Assembly (NCBI GenBank): GCA_937872385.1
Contig: CALMSO010000071.1
Span: forward strand, 33,034-97,033
Direction: 5' to 3'
DNA: 64,000 nucleotides
Origin: an uncultured Saprospiraceae bacterium
Lineage (GTDB): Bacteria; Bacteroidota; Bacteroidia; Chitinophagales; Saprospiraceae
The notes under the pieces are model-generated. The model had not been told where the DNA came from and did no database searches. It was given only the letters and a program-made list of their open reading frames with translations. Within the stretch, counting starts at the first letter, position 1, and the number at the start of each line of letters is the position of its first letter. A program made the position numbers and the translations under genes. Below are positions 9,579 through 17,919 of this stretch, in pieces.

Positions 9579-10436
9579 TTACCGGCATTTTTCGGCTACC
9601 ATTTGCTGAAAAGGCACATCGCGCACCAAGCGGCCGTAGGTATTTCGATTGTGAGCGGCATTGTCGGTGGGTTCGGTTTGTTGGTAATAAAAATCGGCAT
9701 AAGCCCCGACGCCCTTTTGGGCGAAAGCCAACTCAAGCAAGCACTGGATATGCAACGAATCCAGCTCCGGATGCAGTTGGGCATGTTTGAAAAAAGCGCG
9801 TTGGCGGTAGCGTTGCGTTTGGCGCTCGGTGGGTCGGTCGAGCCGGATTTTACTTACTTTGGGCTGATTGGAAGCGTATTCTACAATAAATTCATCGCCA
9901 GCTTGTAGGGGCAGCAGCGCACCGCCGGGGTCAGGTACGGTTTGCTCATAGCGTTGGCCAAGGGCGACAAAAGTATAGCGCAGTTTGTCTTGTTTGATCG
10001 GAAAAACCTTGGCCGGAGTGATGCGTCCGTATTGCGCCAGCCAAGCCGCCGCCTGGCGTTGTGGCACCACCTTTTCGTTGTAGCGCCATGCCCCAATGCC
10101 AATAATGATAGCTACCAGCAAGGCGATGCCCATGAGCACTAATTTGCGAAAGTCTTCTCGCTCGCGCAGCTTGCGGGCCCGGTTGAGCGGGGTGTCCACC
10201 TGCCGATTTACATCAAAATGGTACTGAAACTGCTCGCCCTGCCGTGCTATTTTCAGCTCCAGCAGGTCATCTTCGATAAAAAAAGAGTACGTCCAGTCTT
10301 GCAGCACATTAAAATCAATGTAAATAACGCTAAGGTTGCAATAAACCATCAAATGCCCAGACTCGGCACCATGATACAGCCCTACTACGTATTGCTTGCC
10401 CGAACCACTTGTGTATGCCCAATTGTGCTGCGCCAA
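9579..10436 (-). CDS. Conserved Bacteroidota membrane protein of unknown function
   Basis: A 285-residue protein. The N-terminal soluble part (residues 1-95) has a beta-rich pattern (KQYVVGLYHGAESGHLMVYCN, YSFFIEDDLLELKIARQG). One transmembrane helix lies at about 97-117 (LVLMGIALLVAIIIGIGAW), followed by a C-terminal domain of about 165 residues (YTFVALGQRYEQTVPDPG). I recognise the N-terminal pattern as recurrent in Bacteroidota hypotheticals but know no function. The start appears to be TTG at 10434-10436, because residues before the next Met (30) look conserved. It follows the upstream dehydratase in the same direction but 207 bases away. Confidence 0.6.
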   Translation of the reverse strand: MAQHNWAYTSGSGKQYVVGLYHGAESGHLMVYCNLSVIYIDFNVLQDWTYSFFIEDDLLELKIARQGEQFQYHFDVNRQVDTPLNRARKLREREDFRKLVLMGIALLVAIIIGIGAWRYNEKVVPQRQAAAWLAQYGRITPAKVFPIKQDKLRYTFVALGQRYEQTVPDPGGALLPLQAGDEFIVEYASNQPKVSKIRLDRPTERQTQRYRQRAFFKHAQLHPELDSLHIQCLLELAFAQKGVGAYADFYYQQTEPTDNAAHNRNTYGRLVRDVPFQQMVAEKCR

Positions 10437-10572
10437 AAGAAAAAAGATTTATAGCATAACTGATTTGATAGAAAAAAGATACGCCAAAACCTCAAAAAAG
10501 CAGTATCACTTGCATCACTTTAACATAAATTTCCAAAAACAAGCAACACACCTTGCATGCTCTTAAACTATA

Positions 10573-10635
10573 AAACCGCAAACCGCAAACCGCGAATTGC
10601 GAACCGCGAATTGCAAACCGCGAATTGCAAACCGC
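10573..10635. repeat. Heptamer minisatellite RAAYYGC, 9 units
   Basis: Nine exact 7-bp steps: AAACCGC x3, GAATTGC, GAACCGC, GAATTGC, AAACCGC, GAATTGC, AAACCGC. Rotated, this is the GCRAAYY consensus. It starts 9 bases past the stop of the PLP dehydratase gene. It is the cleanest member of the dispersed heptamer family in this window. Confidence 0.95.
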
Positions 10636-10643
10636 GACTTACC

Positions 10644-11603
10644 CTAAAACGGCAGTTTGCTCAAGTCCACATTGCCGCCCGTAAGAATGATGCCCACTTT
10701 TTCGGCTTCAAAACGCTCCCGATTTTGCAAAACAGCCGCCAGGGGCACCGCACAGGAGGGTTCGATGATAATTTTCATGCGTTCCCATACCAAGCGCATG
10801 GCTTCAATAATAGCCGCCTCCGAAACGGTGATGATATCATCCACGTGCATTTGAATAATGCCGAAAGTTTTCTCGCCCAGATTGGTGCGCAGTCCGTCAG
10901 CGATAGTATCGGTAGTAGCATTGGTTTCTATCTGACCACTTTGCAAGGAGCGCCAGGCATCGTCCACGGCTGCTGGCTCGGCTCCTATCACTTTGGTACT
11001 CGGCGACCAGTAGCGCGTGCTCAAGGCGGTGCCGCTCAGCAATCCGCCGCCGCCCACCGGCGCGATAATCGTGTCGAGTTCTTCTACATCTTGCAGCAGC
11101 TCGCGGGCACAGGTAGCTTGCCCCGCAATGACGTTGTAATCATCGTAAGGATGAATAAACGTAGCGCCCGTTTGGCGGACTACCTCTTCGAGCGTTTTCT
11201 CGCGGGCTTCAATAGTAGCGGCGCAGAAAATAATATTAGCACCGTACCCCTCGGTTGCGGCTATTTTAGTAGCAGGTGCATTTTCGGGCATCACGATATA
11301 GGCAGGTACGCCCAACAGACGCGCCGCACGGGCTACGGCCTGGGCATGATTGCCAGAAGAATGAGTAGCCAAACCGCGCTCTAGCTCTGCTTCCGTAAGG
11401 CGAACGGCCGCACTTGCCGCGCCCCGCATTTTGAAAGCGCCGATTTTTTGAAAGTTTTCGCATTTGAAAAACAACTCTGCCCCAGATATATCGTTGAGGC
11501 TTTCGCTGGTCATCACTGGCGTGTAGTGCAAAAATTCAAAAATCAGTTCTTGTGTTTCGACAATGTCCTGTCGGGTAGGGATACGGTCTAATTTTTCAAG
11601 CAT
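10644..11603 (-). CDS. Threonine dehydratase / serine racemase-like PLP enzyme
   Basis: A 319-residue fold-type II PLP enzyme. Lys58 in KIGAFKMRGA is the cofactor Schiff-base lysine; SSGNHAQAVA (near 82-91) is the substrate loop, and the glycine loop VGGGGLLSG binds the PLP phosphate. It deaminates threonine/serine to 2-oxo acids or racemises serine. There is no C-terminal ACT regulatory domain, so it resembles catabolic threonine dehydratases or eukaryote-like serine racemases rather than feedback-regulated IlvA. The two activities cannot be told apart from sequence alone. ATG at 11601-11603. Confidence 0.85.
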   Translation of the reverse strand: MLEKLDRIPTRQDIVETQELIFEFLHYTPVMTSESLNDISGAELFFKCENFQKIGAFKMRGAASAAVRLTEAELERGLATHSSGNHAQAVARAARLLGVPAYIVMPENAPATKIAATEGYGANIIFCAATIEAREKTLEEVVRQTGATFIHPYDDYNVIAGQATCARELLQDVEELDTIIAPVGGGGLLSGTALSTRYWSPSTKVIGAEPAAVDDAWRSLQSGQIETNATTDTIADGLRTNLGEKTFGIIQMHVDDIITVSEAAIIEAMRLVWERMKIIIEPSCAVPLAAVLQNRERFEAEKVGIILTGGNVDLSKLPF

Positions 11604-11697
11604 TGTATGTGATTTTTTTCTCTCAGTTGGTAAAAAAGGCGTGTTAATTTATTTTTAAAAAATTGAAAATCAAGCAGTTAACATCAAAGTTTCCAAT

Positions 11698-12735
11698 TCA
11701 ATCCTCTCCCTCGTTCGCTTCTTTTTCTATGGCAAACTCCGCCTTCAGCGCCCGATTCTCGTCTGCTTGGTACAGGGCATAATCAAACCCTTGGGTCAAG
11801 GCGAAGGCGCCGTGCGCACCATTTTTATCAATAGCTAAATACCCAACCTGTGCACCTTTGGGCAATTGGCCGCCGTAGCGAGCCACAATACGGGCGATGG
11901 CTGCTTCGCAGGCGCTCTGAGGGCTATGGCCCTGCCGCATCAGCTCTACGATGAGAAACGCGCCGAGGGTTTTGAGCATCAACTCGCCGTGACCAGTAGC
12001 ACAGGCACCGCCGACTGCGTTGTCCACGTACATGCCGGCACCGATAACAGGCGAGTCGCCTACTCTGCCGTGCATTTTGTAAGCCATGCCGCTGGTAGTG
12101 CAGGCCCCTGCGATGTCGCCGTTTTTATCAATAGCCAAAATACCAATTGTATCGTGCTGATTTACATCCACTTTGGGTTCGTACTTACTGCTGATGCGCC
12201 ATTTTTCCCAGGCTTTTCGGGCGGCTTCGGTCAGCAGATTCTCTACTTCAAATCCCTGTTCTATAGCAAATTGCAAAGCACCTTCTCCGCTCAGCATCAC
12301 ATGCGGCGTTTTTTCCATCACCTTGCGCGCCACCGACACCGGATGCTTGATACCTTGCAAGAACGTGACGCTGCCAGCATTGCCATTGGCATCCATAATA
12401 CAGGCGTCGAGGGTTACTTTGCCATCGCGGTCGGGCAGCCCGCCGTAGCCCACGCTGGTATCGGTTGGGTCGGCTTCGGGCACGCGCGCGCCGGCTTCTA
12501 CGGCATCAAGGGCCGTACCCCCATTTTCCAACGTTTGCCAAGCGGCTTCCGTTGCCTTCAAATTGGGCGACCAGGTGGCAATGATGATTGGAAAACCGGG
12601 CTTGGAGTGCGGATTTTTTTTGTAGCGGCGGCTTGGATTTTGATTATCAGACGATTGGCAAGCGTGCAGCCCTATACCAGTCGCTACCGTAGCGAGAAAA
12701 GCCGTCGTTAAAAATTTTCTTCTTTTCAATAACAT
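11698..12735 (-). CDS. N4-(beta-N-acetylglucosaminyl)-L-asparaginase (glycosylasparaginase family)
   Basis: A 345-residue Ntn-hydrolase that would cut the GlcNAc-Asn bond of glycopeptides. Autocleavage before Thr196 in NQHDTIGILAID would expose the nucleophile; the substrate loop RVGDSPVIGAGMYVDN and the ATGHGE motif follow. The N-terminus has a twin-arginine-like motif (KRRKFLTTAF) and a lipobox ending LHAC (Cys26), so it is probably an exported lipoprotein; similar Bacteroidota homologues scavenge host or matrix glycopeptides (inference). The ATG at 12733-12735 was chosen over a TTG two codons upstream. Confidence 0.9.
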   Translation of the reverse strand: MLLKRRKFLTTAFLATVATGIGLHACQSSDNQNPSRRYKKNPHSKPGFPIIIATWSPNLKATEAAWQTLENGGTALDAVEAGARVPEADPTDTSVGYGGLPDRDGKVTLDACIMDANGNAGSVTFLQGIKHPVSVARKVMEKTPHVMLSGEGALQFAIEQGFEVENLLTEAARKAWEKWRISSKYEPKVDVNQHDTIGILAIDKNGDIAGACTTSGMAYKMHGRVGDSPVIGAGMYVDNAVGGACATGHGELMLKTLGAFLIVELMRQGHSPQSACEAAIARIVARYGGQLPKGAQVGYLAIDKNGAHGAFALTQGFDYALYQADENRALKAEFAIEKEANEGED

Positions 12736-12892
12736 GGGCAAGGTGGTTTGAGTAATGGGAGCTTGTTATTTAGTCAATGTTACTTGTTAATAGGATAGTT
12801 GTTTATACTTAATAATCAGTCATTTGTGTATTTTTTTTGAACGAAAAATAATTATATCTGGGCACTTTAATAGCATAGAATTTATTCGGTGT

Positions 12893-13297
12893 TTATTTCC
12901 GGCGTTTGGCAGCGTATCGTATTTCTTCATCTACTAAAAAAGCCTCCTGCAAAATTTCGTGGAGCACCACATCGGGGATGTCGGCTACCTGTTCGAAAAT
13001 AACGCCCAGCACCTGCTTGCGCCCGCGAGATTCCAGCAATCTCTGCTCGTTAGACAATTCATTGCCGCGCAAAAAGACCAATTCTACCCGGTCGGTTCCG
13101 ATGGGATTCAAATAACAAACCCAGCTTTTGCGATAGTAAAAAGGAATTTTATAGCGCATCTTAGCGCTCACCTCCGGGTAGGCGGCAATCAATTCGTGCA
13201 GATGCATCAGAATTTCGTGTTGAACTCCTTCTTTTTCGTAAATATAGTCTAAACAAGCATCCACGGCGGTGTTGTTTACAATTTCATAAAATACCAA
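12893..13297 (-). CDS. DUF1801 domain protein
   Basis: A 134-residue small protein of the DUF1801 / YdhG-like type. The pattern is a helical N-terminus (LMHLHELIAAYPEVSAKMRYKIPFYY), a WVCYLNP strand, a beta segment (RVELVFLRGNEL) and a basic C-terminus (RYAAKRRK). Function is unknown; members are often cytosolic and stand alone. The start seems to be TTG at 13295-13297, since the next Met is 30 codons in. It diverges from the exonuclease-phosphatase gene across a 57-base gap. Confidence 0.72.
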   Translation of the reverse strand: MVFYEIVNNTAVDACLDYIYEKEGVQHEILMHLHELIAAYPEVSAKMRYKIPFYYRKSWVCYLNPIGTDRVELVFLRGNELSNEQRLLESRGRKQVLGVIFEQVADIPDVVLHEILQEAFLVDEEIRYAAKRRK

Positions 13298-13354
13298 ATC
13301 GGGCTTTCCTGCGGAAATATCCTATTTTTACGCCAAAATAATCAATCTCCCATC

Positions 13355-14218
13355 ATGAAAATTGTTATACTACCTCTTTTTTTATTAATGGCGCTATCGC
13401 TCGTAGCACAGCCTGCGGCGCTCAATGTAATGACTTTTAATATCCGGTTCGACAATCCGGACGACGGTTTCAATGCTTGGCCACATCGCAAAGAGCTGGT
13501 AAAGAGCATGATACAATATCACGAAGCCGACATTGTAGGGCTGCAGGAGGCCCTGCGCAGCCAAATGGACGACTTAGCGGCCATGCTGCCCGAGTACGAA
13601 TGGTTTGGCGTCTGCCGCACCGATGGCACCACCACTCCCAACCCCGACAATGAATTTTCGACTATTCTCTACCGCAAAGATCGCTTGGAGCGCCTCGACG
13701 GGGCTACCTTTTGGCTCTCGGAAACGCCTGAAGTGCCTGGCTCCAAAAGCTGGGACGCAGCCATTACGCGCATCGTTACTTGGGCCAAATTCCGCGATCG
13801 GCAGACCAATCAAACGTTTTTCCATTTCAATACCCACTTCGATCATGTAGGCGTGCAGGCCCGCGCCGAAAGTGCCAAAATCATCCTCGACCGAATGACA
13901 GACATTGCCGGCGAGGCCCCAGTCATTTTTACGGGCGATTTTAATTGCACCGAAGCCGAAACGCCTTATCGCATTGTGACTGATACTGCCAACCCGCGCC
14001 ACCTCCGCGACGCTATGTACGCCTCCCGCTTGCCCCATCATGGCCCCCTAAGTACTTGGACGGCCTTTACTTTCCCTGGCGTACCGGGGCGGCGAATTGA
14101 CTTTATTTTTGTCAATCGGCAAGTAGCAGTATTGAAACATGCTATATTAGCGGAATCCTGGAGCGGGCGTTTTCCTTCGGATCATCTGCCGGTGCTGGCG
14201 CGTTTGTCTGTACAATAA
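13355..14218 (+). CDS. Secreted endonuclease/exonuclease/phosphatase family protein
   Basis: A 287-residue protein with a signal peptide (MKIVILPLFLLMALSLVAQ). The catalytic fold follows: NVMTFNIRFDNPDDG, the metal-binding Glu in GLQEAL, NTHFDHVG, GDFNCTE, and the terminal SDHLP with its catalytic histidine. This DNase I-like fold covers phosphoesterases acting on sugar phosphates, inositol phosphates or nucleic acids. Members with this exact pattern in Bacteroidota are usually annotated only at family level, so the substrate is not assignable. The protein is likely periplasmic or secreted. Confidence 0.88.
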   Translation: MKIVILPLFLLMALSLVAQPAALNVMTFNIRFDNPDDGFNAWPHRKELVKSMIQYHEADIVGLQEALRSQMDDLAAMLPEYEWFGVCRTDGTTTPNPDNEFSTILYRKDRLERLDGATFWLSETPEVPGSKSWDAAITRIVTWAKFRDRQTNQTFFHFNTHFDHVGVQARAESAKIILDRMTDIAGEAPVIFTGDFNCTEAETPYRIVTDTANPRHLRDAMYASRLPHHGPLSTWTAFTFPGVPGRRIDFIFVNRQVAVLKHAILAESWSGRFPSDHLPVLARLSVQ

Positions 14219-14308
14219 AGTTGACTAATAACGGATACCGGGCCGGAAATTTCCAAATCTTCCGAACTCTTGCTATTTTCGCTGCCTAACCAAAACGAAC
14301 CGCAGCAA

Positions 14309-15466
14309 ATGATGAAAGTAGGTATTATTGGTGCCGGTGCTATGGGCACGGGTATTGCCCAGGTAGCCGCTATGGCAGGGCACACCGTCACGGTGCAAGA
14401 CAAACAGCCCGAAGCATTAGAGCATGCCTCCTCGCGGCTGCACGCCATCTTAGATCGCCTCGCAGAAAAGGGTAAAATCAGCAAAACTGAGAGCCAAGCG
14501 ATTGCCAATCGTTGCCGATTTGTACGCAAAATGGATGATTTTCAGGATGCCGGGCTGGTCATCGAAGCCATTGTAGAAAACCTCGACGTTAAAAAAGCCG
14601 TCTTCAAAGCCTTGCAGGAAGCCGTACCTCAGGATTGTATTCTGGCTACCAATACCTCCTCGCTTTCGGTAGCTGCCATTGCTGCCGCTTGCGAACGCCC
14701 GGAGCGCGTCATTGGGCTGCATTTTTTCAATCCGGCTCCGCTGATGCAATTAGTAGAAATTATACCTGCTATTCAAACTTCAGCGTTTGTAGTGCAGCAA
14801 AGCCGGCAAATCATTGAAAGCTGGGGCAAAGCCAGTGTGCTGGCAAAAGATACGCCCGGCTTCATCGTCAATCGGGTGGCGCGGCCCTTCTACGGCGAGG
14901 CCCTACGCATATTCGAAGAAGGCATTGCCGATGCAGCTACTATTGACTGGGCGATGACCGAACTGGGTGGTTTCCGCATGGGGCCGTTCACCTTAATGGA
15001 TTTTATTGGGCACGATGTCAATTATACCGTCACCGAAACCGTTTTTCAGGCATTTTTTTACGACCCGCGTTACAAGCCCTCTTTTGCCCAGAAGCGCCTG
15101 GTGGAGGCGGGTTATCTCGGCCGCAAATCGGGGCGCGGTTTTTATCATTACAATGAGAATGCCACTCCGCCCCAACCCCGTACTAATGACACCCTTGGCG
15201 AGCAAATATTTAGCCGCATCCTTGTCATGTTGATCAATGAAGCCGCCGATGCCTTGTTTTGGCAAGTAGCTTCCCGCGATGATATAGACCGGGCGATGAC
15301 GCTGGGCGTCAATTATCCGAAAGGGCTTTTGCAATGGGCTGATGAATGGGGCATTGCACCATGCGTAGAGATGCTCGACTCGCTCTACCGGATGTACCAC
15401 GAAGACCGCTACCGTTGCAGCCCGCTGCTGCGGCGCATGGCGCTTACCGGAGAAACTTTTTATTGA
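14309..15466 (+). CDS. 3-hydroxyacyl-CoA dehydrogenase (two-domain)
   Basis: A 385-residue NAD-dependent enzyme that oxidises 3-hydroxyacyl-CoA in beta-oxidation or phenylacetate/butanoate breakdown. The NAD motif is VGIIGAGAMGTGIAQVAAMAG. The catalytic region follows (NTSSLSVAAIAA, HFFNPAPLMQLVEII), then the first 3HCDH C-terminal domain (DTPGFIVNRVARPFYGEAL) and a second copy (ILVMLINEAADALFW, LGVNYPKGLLQWAD). That duplication fits PaaH-like enzymes. No acyl-CoA or thiolase genes adjoin it. Two neighbouring ATGs exist at 14309 and 14312; the frame opens further upstream only through TTG. Confidence 0.92.
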   Translation: MMKVGIIGAGAMGTGIAQVAAMAGHTVTVQDKQPEALEHASSRLHAILDRLAEKGKISKTESQAIANRCRFVRKMDDFQDAGLVIEAIVENLDVKKAVFKALQEAVPQDCILATNTSSLSVAAIAAACERPERVIGLHFFNPAPLMQLVEIIPAIQTSAFVVQQSRQIIESWGKASVLAKDTPGFIVNRVARPFYGEALRIFEEGIADAATIDWAMTELGGFRMGPFTLMDFIGHDVNYTVTETVFQAFFYDPRYKPSFAQKRLVEAGYLGRKSGRGFYHYNENATPPQPRTNDTLGEQIFSRILVMLINEAADALFWQVASRDDIDRAMTLGVNYPKGLLQWADEWGIAPCVEMLDSLYRMYHEDRYRCSPLLRRMALTGETFY

Positions 15467-15602
15467 AAATGCTACGGCGAAGCTCTATTTATATTGCTTT
15501 TTGCTGATTGCCTTTCCCTTGCTCTATAGACCAGAAAATAAATTTGAAAAATGCCGCCCGTAGCGTACCTTCACTACTTGGAAATTGCATATATCATTGC
15601 CA

Positions 15603-16769
15603 ATGGAAATATTAGAAGTACTGGATCGAAAAGGCTGGCGCTTGTTTCACCGGGTGTTGAAAACTGTTTATAAAGACACTCCGCACTACATTTTTCCCTT
15701 GGAAAAGGAAGTGGAAGCCATTTTTGACCCAAAGTCCAACAAAACCTTTGCCCACGGCGCGGCCACATGTTTTGTCTTACTCGACGAGCGCCGCCGCCCC
15801 AGCGGGCGTATTGCCGCTTTCATTGACCATGAGCGCAACGAAGGACAATTGTACAAGGCCGGAGGCATCGGCTTTTTTGAGTGCGTGCACCGCGAAGACT
15901 GCGCCGATGCGCTCTTTGCCGCCGCCGAAACTTGGCTAGCCGCGCAGGGCGCAGAAATCATAGACGGTCCCGTCAATTTTGGCGAGCGCGACAAATTCTG
16001 GGGGCTGCTTGTCAAAGGGCAGCAATATCCGCCGCTGTATCAGGAAAATTATCACCCGCACTACTACGAAAAGTTCTTTTTAGAGCGCGCCTGGCGGCCG
16101 TTCGAGCAAATTTTAACCTACAAAGGTGCGTCTGCCAATATTCCTTTCGAGCGTATGAAATCGGTAGCCCAGCGCATACTTCAGCGCCAGAATGCAGTGG
16201 TCAAACCACTCGATTTTGCGCAGCTCGACATCTTTTCCCGCGATTTCAGCATTGTCTATAATGCTGCTTTTCAGGTATTTGCGCACTTTAAGCCTATCCA
16301 GCCCGCCCAGGTGCAAAAAATGATGGAACAGGCCAAACCCATAGCCGATCCGAATATCGCTTGCATCGCTTATTTTGATGAGCAGCCTGCCGGCTTTATT
16401 GCCCTCTACCCCGACGTAAACCCCTTCCTGAAGCACGCCCGGGGCAAACTCAATGCCTGGAATACCTTGCTTTTTTTGCTGAAAAGCCGCTTAGCCAAAA
16501 CCAAAACCGCCAAAGGCATGGGCTTCGGCATTCACCCCGATTATCAGTCGAAAGGTGTTTTTGCCCTCTTACTCGACTATCTGTGCAGCGAGCGCAACCT
16601 GCGCACGTATCCGTACATGTGCCTCGCGGGTATTCGCACGCACAACCATGAAATACGCAGCATTTACGCCAAAATGAACGTGGACATTGATCGCGTGCAT
16701 GTCGCTTATCGCAAATTTTTGAACCCGGATATTCCTTACCAGCCGTTTGAATTTATCAAAATTGGATAA
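15603..16769 (+). CDS. GNAT-like acyltransferase family protein
   Basis: A 388-residue cytosolic protein. The C-terminal half looks like a GNAT acetyltransferase fold (IACIAYFDEQPAGFIALYPDVN; GFGIHPDYQSKGVFALLLDYL is a plausible acetyl-CoA loop; IRSIYAKMNV). The N-terminal half (RVLKTVYKDTPHYIFPLEKEVEAIFDP, GFFECVHREDCADALF, GPVNFGERDKFWGLLV) is also arranged like a degenerate GNAT domain, giving a tandem layout. The overall pattern resembles YghO-type proteins of unknown substrate. The ATG at 15603 was chosen; the frame extends six codons upstream from another start codon. Confidence 0.65.
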   Translation: MEILEVLDRKGWRLFHRVLKTVYKDTPHYIFPLEKEVEAIFDPKSNKTFAHGAATCFVLLDERRRPSGRIAAFIDHERNEGQLYKAGGIGFFECVHREDCADALFAAAETWLAAQGAEIIDGPVNFGERDKFWGLLVKGQQYPPLYQENYHPHYYEKFFLERAWRPFEQILTYKGASANIPFERMKSVAQRILQRQNAVVKPLDFAQLDIFSRDFSIVYNAAFQVFAHFKPIQPAQVQKMMEQAKPIADPNIACIAYFDEQPAGFIALYPDVNPFLKHARGKLNAWNTLLFLLKSRLAKTKTAKGMGFGIHPDYQSKGVFALLLDYLCSERNLRTYPYMCLAGIRTHNHEIRSIYAKMNVDIDRVHVAYRKFLNPDIPYQPFEFIKIG

Positions 16770-17110
16770 TACTGGAAAAATGGTACGCTCAGTTTTCGCA
16801 GTACCGTGTACACGAAAAAAAAGAAAATTTTGTAATCTTATGTTCAAGGCGATAACAATCTGTATTTTAAAGCCTATCGCCAAATAATTTTGCAAAAAAA
16901 TGCAAACAATATTGCAAAAATTTGTTAAAATCTTGTTAAGCGCGAAAAAAAAATGCAGAAACATTTCCTTTTTTCAAATTAATGCTTTTATCTTTGATGC
17001 ATCTTTAGAAAAGCACAATTCTATTCTCTAACAAAATCTGTTTGTCTATCGGATATAACTTCTACACTAAATAATTAAGATTCAATCCCATAACGCAAAA
17101 TTATTTAGTT
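16770..17110. other. AT-rich intergenic region upstream of the ECF sigma gene
   Basis: A 341-base gap with long A/T runs. GGCGATA (near 16838) and TATCGCC (near 16875) could form a weak 7-bp stem. The right half holds the candidate promoter at 16964-16996. No coding frame is credible. Confidence 0.5.
16964..16996 (+). promoter_or_regulatory. Candidate promoter of the ECF sigma gene
   Basis: TATCTTTG at 16989-16996 matches the Bacteroidota -7 box TAnnTTTG exactly. A T-rich TTTC lies 21 bases upstream as a poor -33 box. The transcript would have a leader of about 105 bases before the ATG at 17111. Confidence 0.45.
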
Positions 17111-17692
17111 ATGCAAGTTACTCCGTTGAATGACCAACAGCTTATTGCTTTGTATTTGGAAGGTGATGAACGTGCTTTCGAAACGCTCCTCAATCGCCAC
17201 CAGCAGAAGATCTACACTTCCATCTATCTTTTCGTGAAGGATCAGAGCCTCGCGGAAGATATTTTCCAAGAAGTTTTTATCAAAATCATTGATACGCTAC
17301 GTAAGGGCAAGTACAACCACGAGGGTAAATTCCTGCAGTGGGCCATGCGTATTTCGTACAATATGTGCGTAGATTATTTCCGCCGTACCAAGCGCCGCCC
17401 GCAAGTATCCCCTACGGAAACGTTTGACATTTTTGATATTCTGCAAGTTTCGGACGATAACGCCGAGCAGGGCATCATTCGCAGCCAAACGCACGACAGA
17501 ATCCGCCACTTAGTGGACCAATTGCCGCCAGAGCAGCGCGAAGTAGTCATCCTGCGCCACTACGCCGATATGAGCTTCAAGGAAATAGCCAAGCTCACGC
17601 GCGTCAGCATCAATACCGCGCTCGGCCGGATGCGTTACGCCCTGATCAACATCCGAAAAATGGTGGAAGAAAAAGAAGTGATTTTGCAATAA
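17111..17692 (+). CDS. RNA polymerase sigma-70 factor, ECF subfamily
   Basis: A 193-residue ECF sigma factor with region 2 (QQKIYTSIYLFVKDQSLAEDIFQEVFIKI, MRISYNMCVDYFRRTKRRP) and region 4 (LPPEQREVVILRHYADMSFKEIAKLTRVSINTALGRMRYA), joined by an acidic linker. No anti-sigma gene follows; the next gene is a radical SAM enzyme 227 bases away. An ECF factor without a neighbouring anti-sigma or SusCD operon may be regulated by its own level. The promoter has a housekeeping-type -7 box. Confidence 0.93.
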   Translation: MQVTPLNDQQLIALYLEGDERAFETLLNRHQQKIYTSIYLFVKDQSLAEDIFQEVFIKIIDTLRKGKYNHEGKFLQWAMRISYNMCVDYFRRTKRRPQVSPTETFDIFDILQVSDDNAEQGIIRSQTHDRIRHLVDQLPPEQREVVILRHYADMSFKEIAKLTRVSINTALGRMRYALINIRKMVEEKEVILQ

Positions 17693-17755
17693 AGTATTGA
17701 TTTTCAAGCTGTAATAGCTAAATAAATTTATCTTTATTCATCTGAATGCGCCACT

Positions 17756-17801
17756 AATGCCCGAATCGAATCCCTGCCCGCAGGTGTCCGGTTCGGGCAT
17801 T
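17756..17801. terminator. 10-bp stem hairpin, possible terminator of the sigma gene
   Basis: AATGCCCGAA (17756-17765) pairs perfectly with TTCGGGCATT (17792-17801) across a 26-base loop. It lies 64 bases after the sigma stop. No T-run follows, so intrinsic termination is uncertain and a structural or protein-binding role is possible. Confidence 0.5.
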
Positions 17802-17867
17802 CTCAATACCACAGGTAGCGAGCACCGATCATTTTTTGTAGGAAACATTTACACGATTTTCAATAAC

Positions 17868-17915
17868 AAACCGCAAAACCGTAAATAGCGAATAGCAAAG
17901 CGCAAACAGCGAATA
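17868..17915. repeat. Heptamer repeat GCRAAYN, about 6 units
   Basis: After AAACCGC and one 8-bp slip come GTAAATA, GCGAATA, GCAAAGC, GCAAACA and GCGAATA in strict 7-bp register. The array ends 4 bases before the ATG of the radical SAM gene, so it would be in that mRNA's 5' leader and could overlap its ribosome-binding region. Confidence 0.85.
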
Positions 17916-17919
17916 ATCC

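Noticed and set aside
11866..12711. 281-codon open frame antisense to the glycosylasparaginase gene
   Set aside because: The sense frame carries the complete enzyme motifs and a lipobox; the antisense product does not resemble a protein family.
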